NCBI GenBank assembly: GCA_039725955.1
Contig: CP091035.1
Coordinates: forward strand, 372,001 to 436,000
Origin: Sinorhizobium sp. B11
GTDB taxonomy: Bacteria; Pseudomonadota; Alphaproteobacteria; Rhizobiales; Rhizobiaceae
Direction of reading: 5' to 3'
Length of the DNA stretch: 64,000 nt
Shown: one piece after another, positions 55,911 through 64,000 of the stretch
Layout of the letters: every line of letters starts with the position of its first letter
Numbering within the stretch: the stretch's first letter is position 1
The notes under the pieces: generated by a model
The model's input: only the letters and a program-made list of their open reading frames with translations
Databases searched by the model: none
Told to the model about the DNA's origin: nothing
Made by a program: the position numbers and the translations under genes

Positions 55911-56810
55911 TCACCTGGCCGCAATCGTGCCTGGATTGACTTGAGTGGATTCGCCGGCCGCCCGGCGGGCATTCGTGCTAATGTGTCGTGCCGACGCACT
56001 GCTCAACTGGTATAACAAGCAGGGCGAACTCCGCTTGCCTTCCCCGGCCGATCTGCAAGCGCGCAACCGGACGGGCATCTTCTGGCAGGCAGGATACGGT
56101 CGTCCCGCTTCCTCGCTGGCGACGATGACAAGGCCCTGCCTGCTGGATAGACGTGGATCTGACCTTGTACCAAATCCGCGCTTGTCACTTCCGAGCACCA
56201 GTACGGGCGCGATTTCCCCCACCGCGGCATCCAGCTTTCCGGCTTCGGCCCAGTTCAACCCCGCTACTGCGGGTCCATCCGGCACTCCAATCTCCAACCG
56301 CGCGAGGACTTCCAAAACCGGAGACCAGTCAACCAAATCCTGAGTCGGATCATGGACGTTGATATTCAACCGCTGAAGCGCTCCCGAGGCTCCGAACGCC
56401 GCCGCCACTGTCAATAGCATGAGCGTCAAGGATGAGGTTGCGATGGCATAGCGAATGGTCGGCCAGGCGCAGCCGCCGCACCGAGCGCCCAGCAATGGGA
56501 AGACGAACAACCATCCTGGCATCGGCCAATGCGGAAATCCTGTTCCGCTCCCGAGCGCCTGAAGCGTCGTGTAACCGATCGTCGGAACTGCGAGGGCAAG
56601 GCAAAACAACTCTCCTTCCGTTCGCCCCGTGCGAAATGCGTGAAGCAAGGCCCGTATCAGTGGGAGTGCTATCCACGGCCCCAACCAAACGATCTGGCCG
56701 AGAACCATGCAAGCCAAGGCCCAAGGGGAAAACTGCAAGGCGCCTCGCCCGGCCTGGAAACGCAATGACGCCCAATCATGCTGACCATTCCAGACCAGCA
56801 CCGGTAGAAC
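55911..56810 (-). pseudogene. Truncated GT39 (ArnT/PMT-like) glycosyltransferase
   Basis: The frame carries the second half of a membrane glycosyltransferase: PVLVWNGQHDWASLRFQAGR near the start, several hydrophobic spans (SPWALACMVLGQIVWLGPWI; SSLTLMLLTVAAAFGASGAL), GSGTGFPHWPMPGWLFVFPL between them, and the C-terminal lumenal part (DLVDWSPVLEVLARLEIG). The N-terminal half, with the first membrane helices and catalytic Asp residues, is missing. The frame upstream of 56810 is unrelated Ser-rich sequence. It would have transferred sugars from a polyprenyl phosphate donor. Probably non-functional. Confidence 0.75.
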
Positions 56811-57394
56811 CATTCGCTCCGGATCGCTTTTGGATGAGGATGGCGAGTGCGTCCCGCCGGACATCGGCTGGAATGAAAAAAGGGCGCTCGACCCAATGGG
56901 GAGCGCCCGAACCATCCCGGCAACGTTTGCGGCGGAGGCCGAGGAGTGGTTGGAACGAATGTCGACCGAGTCGGTGCAGTTTGGCAAGCAGGTGGTGAAC
57001 GGACAGGAAACACGTCGATCGGCCAATAACTGTCACCCACACGTTATCCACAGCCTGTTCACAATGTAACCTCATGCAAGCGTTTGCTTTTTGCCGCTAG
57101 GATGAACTTTCAGGTGCTGCATTGTGGCACCGTCCACGCAGAGTTTTTCCATACCGGTACCGAGACTTGCCGACAGAGCGTATGTTGCCGGTCTCTCGAG
57201 CGCCAGGCGGCGGATCGCTCGGGGTCGGGAAGCGACCGGCGGGCCTCGATGGTCGCTTCCCGAAAATCGCGGGTATCGCCCGCTACGCCACCAAGCGCCG
57301 GTCTCCGGTAGGCGAGGCCGGCAAGGGCACACCATTGCGGCGGAGACGTCGAGCGGTTATGAATCTCCCCTCAATCCAAATCGGGGAATTCGAA
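56811..57394. other. Intergenic; single DnaA-box sequence
   Basis: No gene supported. A perfect DnaA box (TTATCCACA) occurs at 57044-57052, but alone, without neighbouring boxes or an AT-rich unwinding region, it is not evidence of an origin. Confidence 0.4.
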
Positions 57395-57598
57395 GTGGCG
57401 AACGGCACAGTCAAGTTTTTCAATCAGGACAAGGGCTTCGGCTTCATTACGCCGAACGATGGCGGCCAGGACGTCTTCGTTCATGTGAGTGCAGTCCAGG
57501 GCTCCACGCTGCTGCGCGAAGGGCAGAACGTCTCTTACGACCTGGGTCAGGATCGTAAGACCGGCAAGTCGAAAGCGGAAAACGTCCGCGCGATCTGA
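57395..57598 (+). CDS. Cold-shock protein (CspA family)
   Basis: A 67-residue nucleic-acid-binding protein. The OB-fold signatures are exact: GTVKFFNQDKGFGFITPNDG (RNP1) and DVFVHVSAVQ (RNP2). I choose the GTG at 57395 because it gives the usual N-terminus (MANGTVKFF) and has GGGGAA seven bases upstream; the open frame further upstream is not family-like. Csp proteins act as RNA chaperones in cold or stationary phase. Confidence 0.93.
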   Translation: MANGTVKFFNQDKGFGFITPNDGGQDVFVHVSAVQGSTLLREGQNVSYDLGQDRKTGKSKAENVRAI

Positions 57599-57944
57599 GC
57601 GCTCGCGGGCGGGGCTTTCTGGATGAGGATCAGGACGGCCACCCTTTCCGGGAGACCGGCAAGACGCGCACCTATGGCGAAGTCAGCCAAACAGCCGTCG
57701 AACTTGCCCGTCCGCAAACCGTCGCGACGCGACGATTGCAGCTGCCTATGGCTATGGCGCTTCAGGCGACTTTGCTCAGTTCCCCCGAGGCAAAATCGAC
57801 CAGCAGGCGCAGTCGCGCCGCTGTAGCCAGTGAGCAACGGTGCGTGCAGGGGCACCGACAAGGTCATCGAGGAGCACGACGCGCGCGTCCTAAGTTACAA
57901 GGATGCTTGATGCTGCCAAGATTTTGGCGATCATCACATTGTTA
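57599..57944. other. Intergenic, nothing recognised
   Basis: A + strand frame (57736-58134) is open but has no signature. Confidence 0.35.
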
Positions 57945-58445
57945 TCAACCGGAGATGAAGCATGCGATTTGCGTCCGATTTGGAACGCCAGCTGAATGGC
58001 TACGGCCCGCTGGGCTGTCGATCCAGTTGCTGGGTGTTGCCACGTCGCCTCTAACCGCTATTGCGGCCAGCTCGCCCGGCTTGAAGCTTCCGGGTTTACC
58101 GCCCTGCGAAGGGATCGCATTAGAGGTGGTCTGATCGTGACCGTCCGGAACATTCACTGCACTATGATGTGCGGGGGGCGAAGACGTCTGTGGAAGTTCG
58201 CTAACACGCCATTCGTTCGGCCCGATCAGCCGCTGGTGTGTATAGCGCACGGAATGGAGAGGGCCGTCGAGGCTTGTCTGCCAGAAGTTCAGGAACTTGC
58301 GCATTTCGGGAAAATCCGGAGCAAGATCGTAGTCCTGCCAGACATAGGTCTGCAGGACGGATTCAAAGTTGGGAATGCGGTAGAGGATGTGTGCGGTGGT
58401 GAGGGGCACCCTTTTATTGTTCCGGAACAGACGTTTAGCAGCCAC
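57945..58445 (-). CDS. usg: Usg-family protein with abnormal C-terminal extension
   Basis: From a GTG at 58445 the first 85 residues match the alphaproteobacterial Usg protein (found near trp genes elsewhere): LTTAHILYRIPNFESVLQTY, then VWQDYDLAPDFPEMRKFLNF, then SLDGPLHSVRYTHQRLIGPN and EWR. Family members end within about ten residues. Here another 80 residues follow, Ser/Pro-rich and unlike any domain, suggesting a lost stop or frameshift near 58195. Function unknown. Its start codon sits inside the CIRCE operator of the divergent groESL operon, so HrcA could affect both. Confidence 0.75.
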   Translation of the reverse strand: MAAKRLFRNNKRVPLTTAHILYRIPNFESVLQTYVWQDYDLAPDFPEMRKFLNFWQTSLDGPLHSVRYTHQRLIGPNEWRVSELPQTSSPPAHHSAVNVPDGHDQTTSNAIPSQGGKPGSFKPGELAAIAVRGDVATPSNWIDSPAGRSHSAGVPNRTQIACFISG

Positions 58446-58461
58446 GTCTTACGAGTGCTAA
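58435..58461 (+). promoter_or_regulatory. CIRCE operator (HrcA site) of groESL
   Basis: The right arm GAGTGCTAA (58453-58461) is exact, the spacer is exactly nine bases, and the left arm reads TTAGCAGCC against the consensus TTAGCACTC (seven of nine). The HrcA repressor binds CIRCE and is released on heat shock. The left arm deviation may weaken control. Confidence 0.85.
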
Positions 58462-58478
58462 TTTTTATTTGGCAGCCT

Positions 58479-58507
58479 CTTGAAATCGGAAAAACCCGAA
58501 AATAAAT
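58479..58507 (+). promoter_or_regulatory. Candidate RpoH promoter of groESL
   Basis: CTTGAA (58479-58484), 17 bases, then ATAAAT (58502-58507), just after the CIRCE. Transcription would start about 95 bases before groES. Confidence 0.4.
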
Positions 58508-58608
58508 TTTGCACGCGAACGCTCGACGAGGTTCGCACCCGCCCGGACTGGTCATCCGGTCCGGCCAGGGGATTTCGAAACATCATCGTTTGTCCACGGA
58601 GGAAAAAC

Positions 58609-58923
58609 ATGTCGTTCCGACCGCTCCATGATCGCATTCTCGTACGCCGGGTCGAATCCCAGGAGAAGACCAGAGGCGGCATCATCATTCCCGACACCGC
58701 CAAGGAAAAACCGCAGGAGGGCGAGGTCGTCGCCGTAGGCCCCGGCGCGCGTGACGAGGCCGGCCAGACCCAGGCGCTCGACGTCAAGGCCGGTGATCGC
58801 ATCCTGTTCGGCAAATGGTCCGGAACCGAGATCAAGATCGACGGTGAAGATCTGCTGATCATGAAGGAATCCGACGTTCTGGGCGTCATTGAAGCTCAGG
58901 GCGAGCAGAGACAAGCCGCCTGA
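58609..58923 (+). CDS. groES: Co-chaperonin GroES
   Basis: A 104-residue product with GGAGG before the ATG. The whole family pattern is present: FRPLHDRILVRRVESQEKTR, the mobile loop GGIIIPDTAKEKPQEGEV, and DRILFGKWSGTEIKIDGEDL, ending EAQGEQRQAA. It caps the GroEL cylinder. It is 62 bases upstream of groEL, under CIRCE control. The frame is open further upstream but without family content. Confidence 0.98.
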   Translation: MSFRPLHDRILVRRVESQEKTRGGIIIPDTAKEKPQEGEVVAVGPGARDEAGQTQALDVKAGDRILFGKWSGTEIKIDGEDLLIMKESDVLGVIEAQGEQRQAA

Positions 58924-58985
58924 GGCGGCTCGTCCCCCAAATCCAACACCATCAGTCAGTAGCTGCCTATTGAGGAGTTAGACAA

Positions 58986-60614
<1,629 letters not shown>

Positions 60615-60627
60615 AGGTCATAGGGAA

Positions 60628-60656
60628 GGCTCGCCCCAGCCGCCGTGGGGCGAGCC
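60628..60656 (+). terminator. Perfect hairpin after groEL
   Basis: GGCTCGCCCCA (60628-60638) and TGGGGCGAGCC (60646-60656) form an 11-bp stem with a seven-base loop. No U tract follows, and the next gene starts 17 bases later on the same strand, so it is better read as an attenuator or mRNA-stability element than a full stop. Confidence 0.7.
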
Positions 60657-60672
60657 ACTTGCGGAGGAAACC

Positions 60673-60975
60673 ATGAACCTGCCATCGAAGGAAGACGCGC
60701 GCCTCTGCGCCAGCGTCGTCAAAGAGGTTGCCCGAGCCAAAGGGATGTCGGGCGACCCATCCTCCATCGGCCGGCTGACGGCGACAGTCGCCAGACTGTT
60801 CAACAAGGGCATGCGAGACCGCGACAGGCTTCTGTCGGAAGCGATGGCAGTCGCTGACATGCCGGTGGCGCAGGAGGAGCACCGTCCGCTCCTCGCTGAG
60901 CTTCTGAACAACACTCCGGGTGCCATCGGTTTATCTATGGAGCCGGAAAATGAGAGAGGACATCAACAACAGTAG
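60673..60975 (+). CDS. Hypothetical protein downstream of groEL
   Basis: A 100-residue product from the ATG at 60673 with GCGGAGGAAACC upstream. Helical (KEDARLCASVVKEVARAKGM; SIGRLTATVARLFNKGMRDR; DMPVAQEEHRPLLAELLNNT). No family recognised. Its place behind groEL, after the hairpin, suggests expression with the chaperonin at lower level. Confidence 0.65.
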   Translation: MNLPSKEDARLCASVVKEVARAKGMSGDPSSIGRLTATVARLFNKGMRDRDRLLSEAMAVADMPVAQEEHRPLLAELLNNTPGAIGLSMEPENERGHQQQ

Positions 60976-61133
60976 AACGAACCACAGACCGGAAGCGGCC
61001 GTAAGCGTCGCGCATGTGCTGCATACGGATAATATCCGTCACCGGCGGGATGTGCTCGCATCCGATGAGATCTCCCCTTAGGAAAAGCGCTCCATTCTCG
61101 CATCAAAATCCGACTTCTTAAAAGACCGCCCAG
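60950..61133 (+). pseudogene. Stop-interrupted copy of the EKRAILASWASD family
   Basis: The ATG at 60950 overlaps the preceding gene, with GGAGCCGGAAA upstream. It reads IRHRRDVLASDEISP, then TAG (61079-61081), then EKRSILASKSDFLKDRP in the same frame. The pattern R-D-V-L-A...E-K-R-x-I-L-A-S-x-x-S-D is that of the hypothetical protein at 8211-8534, which lacks the stop. The C-terminal half is missing. Confidence 0.65.
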
Positions 61134-61214
61134 GTGTTGGTTGTCCCCTTGTTATCGCGTTCAATCGGCTTAACTTCGCATCTCCAACTGCTTGTTTCTT
61201 CAGGGCCGCATAAA

Positions 61215-63053
61215 GTGTCTGCACTCGGATTGAACGATAAAACTGCGTGCGCCGGAATAGCGCACATGATCGAGCGCGGGCTTTGGGATGATTCCATCCT
61301 CGGACCGCCGTCGGAGTGGCCCGCCTGTCTGATGGCTGCCATGGACATCATGCTTCCGTCACATGCCCAGATCGTGATGTTCTGGGGCGACCAGTATGTG
61401 GCCCTTTATAATGATGCCTACGCTCCCACAATCGGCCTTAGGCATCCGCGCGCATTCGGAAGACCGGCAAAGGAGAACTGGAGCGAGCTCTGGGACGACC
61501 TCCAACCTTTGCTGGATCGCGTCCTTCATGGTGGTGAAACTGTCTCAGCCAGCGACCGCCAGTTTTACATTGAACGCCATGGACATCCAGAAACCGTCTA
61601 TTTCGACATTTCCTATTCGCCGATCAAGGACGAAACCGGTCGCGTCCGCGGCGTGTTTTGCATCGTCAGCGAGACCACAGAAAGGGTGCGTTCGCAGCAA
61701 GCGCTCAAGGAAAGCGAGGAACGTCTACGAGCGTTATTTTCGCAATCCGCTGCGGGTATCGGGCAGACCGATCTTGCGGGACGCCTGACACTCGCCAACC
61801 AACGCCTTTGTGAGATGCTTGGCTATCAGAGAGCGGAGCTTGTGGGCATCCGCTTCCAGGATTTGACCTTTGCGGACGATCGTCCGGAAGCCGAGCGGCT
61901 TTTCCAGTACCTGATCGAAACCGGCGAACCTTTCGATATGGAAAAGCGATGCTTGCGGAAGGACGGAAGTGTCTTATGGACAGCAGTTTCAGTATTTGCC
62001 CTCAAAGGTGAGGATGGGTCAATCCTGCAGGTTGGCTTCATCGCCATCGACATCTCGGCAAGGAAGAGCGCCCAGGAAGCGGAGCGTCTTCTTGCATCCA
62101 TTATCGCTTCTTCGAATGATGCCATTCTCGCCATCGATCTGAACATGACGATCACCAACTGGAATGCAGCTGCCGAGAGGCTTTATGGATACTCGCGCGA
62201 AGAGGCGGTGGGAAAGTCAGTTCTGATGCTGGTCCCGGAGGAACGTCGCGACGAGGAGCCGGAAATTCTTAGGAAGGTCAGCGACGGAAAGATCGTGGAG
62301 CCGTACGAAACGCAGCGTCGAAGGAAGGATGGAAGCCTAGTCGACGTTCAGCTCAGTGTTTCTCCTATCTACGACAGCACTGGAAATACGATCGGCGCTT
62401 CCAAGATGTCCCAGGACATCACGGCCAAAAAGGAGGCCGAACGTCTGCAAAAAGTCCTGACAAGCGAGCTCAACCATCGCGTCAAGAATGCGTTTGCGAC
62501 TGTCATTGCCATTGCCAGACAAACTCTTGACCGGAACGAAACCGGCCGGGATCAGGTCACCGCTTTCCAGGACAGGCTTATGTCAATGGCAAAGGCCCAT
62601 GATCTGCTCACGCATCGGGACTGGCAGCGTGCTGACCTTGGCAAGTTGGTCAGTCAGGTGCTGGAACCCTATCCGCCTGAACGCTTCGAGATCGGAGGCT
62701 GCGCCGTGCTTTTGCCTCAAAAGGCCGTCGTCTCTTTCTCCCTAGCTATCCACGAACTTGCGACGAACGCCGCTAAATATGGCGCACTGTCGGTCGCTCA
62801 AGGCAAAGTTGCGATCTCCTGGGATTATGAAGAACAGATCGGCAGGCTACGGTTCAAATGGGTCGAACGCGGCGGGCCCGCCGTCACGCCGCCAACCCGA
62901 AAGGGCTTTGGCTCGCGTCTCGTTGAGAGGCTTCTGGCAGCCGAGCTAAACGGGCGCTCGATTATCAGCTACAACCCTACCGGCGTCATCTGCGAGATCG
63001 ATGCGATCCTGGATCTGGATGGCTGGTCGGGAAGGCCTGGATCGGACCGATAG
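61215..63053 (+). CDS. PAS-domain HWE-family histidine kinase
   Basis: A 612-residue product from a GTG at 61215 (a TTG at 61134 is also in frame). After an N-terminal domain with GIAHMIERGLWDDSILGPPS come PAS domains at about residues 40-160, 170-290 and 300-425 (RLRALFSQSAAGIGQTDLAG; MTITNWNAAAERLYGYSREE). The kinase core starts with the phosphoacceptor box LNHRVKNAFATVIAIARQTL. The ATPase part has HELATNAAKYGALSV and the WVERGGP signature that defines HWE kinases. No membrane segments: a cytoplasmic sensor. HWE kinases of this type feed general-stress or light responses in rhizobia; its partner regulator is not in view. Confidence 0.93.
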   Translation: MSALGLNDKTACAGIAHMIERGLWDDSILGPPSEWPACLMAAMDIMLPSHAQIVMFWGDQYVALYNDAYAPTIGLRHPRAFGRPAKENWSELWDDLQPLLDRVLHGGETVSASDRQFYIERHGHPETVYFDISYSPIKDETGRVRGVFCIVSETTERVRSQQALKESEERLRALFSQSAAGIGQTDLAGRLTLANQRLCEMLGYQRAELVGIRFQDLTFADDRPEAERLFQYLIETGEPFDMEKRCLRKDGSVLWTAVSVFALKGEDGSILQVGFIAIDISARKSAQEAERLLASIIASSNDAILAIDLNMTITNWNAAAERLYGYSREEAVGKSVLMLVPEERRDEEPEILRKVSDGKIVEPYETQRRRKDGSLVDVQLSVSPIYDSTGNTIGASKMSQDITAKKEAERLQKVLTSELNHRVKNAFATVIAIARQTLDRNETGRDQVTAFQDRLMSMAKAHDLLTHRDWQRADLGKLVSQVLEPYPPERFEIGGCAVLLPQKAVVSFSLAIHELATNAAKYGALSVAQGKVAISWDYEEQIGRLRFKWVERGGPAVTPPTRKGFGSRLVERLLAAELNGRSIISYNPTGVICEIDAILDLDGWSGRPGSDR

Positions 63054-63256
63054 CAAACTTTTCGCCGTCGGGTATCATGATGTCGTCTCGCCTTGCGCGG
63101 CAAGCATCAATCTTGCGCATCGTCGCTGCTGAGTGAATTCTTGAAGCGGGGTCCAAAGCAACTGCTTCGCACCTCTCATCCATAGCAGATGGCGGTCGCT
63201 CGAGCGCCCCTGTCTGCAGCGCTACCGGGCAAGAGCGGGAACTCGAAGAACCCGTC

Positions 63257-64000
63257 ATGCATTACGCCGAGACCATAAACGATCAGGTCATCATGAAGGA
63301 AACCGACAGAAAGCAAGCCGAAGCGGCGCAAGATGCCGGAGATCGCCTTGTGGCACGACACGTGCGCGAAGACCCCTTCGCCGCGGCGTTCAAAGCCACG
63401 CGCATGCCGATGATCGTCACCGACCCCAATCAGGCCGACAATCCCATCATCTTTTGCAATGTCGCCTTCGAGAGGCTGACGGGCTATTCGAGCAGCGAAG
63501 TAGTCGGCCGCAACTGCCGCTTCCTCCAAGGCCCGGAGACGAATGCGGCAACGGTGGCGCGCATCCGCGCGGCGATCAGCGCAGGTTCCGATATCGCCAT
63601 CGACATCTTAAACTACAAGAAAGATGGCGAGCCTTTCTGGAACGCTTTGTTTTTATCTCCGGTGCGCGACGATAGCGACAGAATCGTCTATTTCTTCGCT
63701 TCCCAGCTGGATTTCACCAACGTTAAATCGAGAGAGGCTGATCTCGCTTTCGCACGTCATCGCGCCGAAGAGGAAGTCGCTGCCCACACCGAGAAACTTG
63801 AGGCTGCGTTGAAAATCAGCTCTCTTCTGGTCCACGAGGTTGACCACCGTGTCAAGAACAACCTCCTGACCATGGCCTCCATTGTAAAGCTTCAGACGCG
63901 TATTACCAAGGATGAGGGACAGAAACGCGTTTTGCGGTCCGTGCTGAACCGCGTGGAGGCCTTGAGCACAGTTCAAAGAAAGCTGTTCACGCTGGAGGAT
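63257..64000 (+). CDS. LOV-domain histidine kinase (partial, runs off right edge)
   Basis: 248 residues visible; no stop before the edge. A LOV (blue-light PAS) domain at about residues 45-165 contains the canonical flavin-adduct motif GRNCRFLQGPET with the reactive Cys, preceded by IIFCNVAFERLTGYSSSEVV. A J-alpha-like coiled helix follows (FARHRAEEEVAAHTEKLEAA). The phosphoacceptor box DHRVKNNLLTMASIVKLQTR is of the HisKA_2/HWE-related type. The ATPase domain lies outside the window. It probably senses blue light and phosphorylates a response regulator. Start: ATG 63257, or ATG 63293. Confidence 0.95.
   Translation, partial: MHYAETINDQVIMKETDRKQAEAAQDAGDRLVARHVREDPFAAAFKATRMPMIVTDPNQADNPIIFCNVAFERLTGYSSSEVVGRNCRFLQGPETNAATVARIRAAISAGSDIAIDILNYKKDGEPFWNALFLSPVRDDSDRIVYFFASQLDFTNVKSREADLAFARHRAEEEVAAHTEKLEAALKISSLLVHEVDHRVKNNLLTMASIVKLQTRITKDEGQKRVLRSVLNRVEALSTVQRKLFTLED

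Noticed and set aside
57044..57052. DnaA box TTATCCACA as a replication origin
   Set aside because: A single box without clustered repeats, AT-rich region or replication genes; expected by chance in 64 kb.

Overview
The window looks like an accessory replicon (megaplasmid or chromid) or accessory chromosomal region of a Rhizobiales bacterium such as Rhizobium, Ensifer or Agrobacterium. This rests on the GC-rich coding bias, a ROSE-type RNA thermometer on a small heat-shock gene, a CIRCE element at groESL, DUF982, Usg and entericidin proteins, HWE-type histidine kinases, and a very long HAMP-repeat hybrid kinase. I see no rRNA, tRNA, CRISPR array, intact insertion sequence or replication gene. 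The assignment is inferred from family knowledge and was not checked by database search.

Layout. Positions 1-12,300 hold an in-frame SDR::GH15 chimera cut by the left edge, a CPA2 antiporter with universal-stress domains, a DUF202 protein, hsp20 with its ROSE leader and a divergent heat-shock-like promoter, several small conserved hypotheticals, and a frameshifted glycerophosphodiesterase. Positions 12,600-24,200 hold an L,D-transpeptidase, a DUF2383-like protein, a lipoprotein, a full GH15 glucoamylase-like gene, a low-affinity iron permease-like protein, one dead and one extended SDR gene, and a DUF883/DUF2934 cluster. Positions 25,000-33,500 hold ligD (no Ku gene in the window), small membrane and lipoproteins with EcfG-like promoters, two helix-turn-helix proteins, and the decayed TPR end of a cyclase-type gene. 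Positions 33,800-41,800 are a two-gene signalling operon: a 2100-residue HAMP-array hybrid kinase followed by a REC-kinase-REC protein. Positions 42,000-57,000 hold alkB, a ROK protein, DUF72, broken dinB and exonuclease genes, a broken DUF1003 gene, a Tat/Hint protein, a metallophosphoesterase and a GT39 remnant. Positions 57,400-64,000 hold a cold-shock gene, a Usg-like gene, groESL under CIRCE control, and two PAS/LOV kinases, the last cut by the right edge.

Functionally the region is dominated by stress response (Hsp20, GroESL, cold shock, envelope and DNA repair proteins) and signal transduction. Four promoter candidates share CTTGAA-N17 spacing (RpoH type), and several others resemble EcfG general-stress promoters, so heat and general-stress regulons probably overlap here. 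At least eight genes are frameshifted, stopped, deleted or truncated while very long genes beside them are intact. That fits decay of an accessory region, though single-base indels in short G runs could also be sequencing errors.
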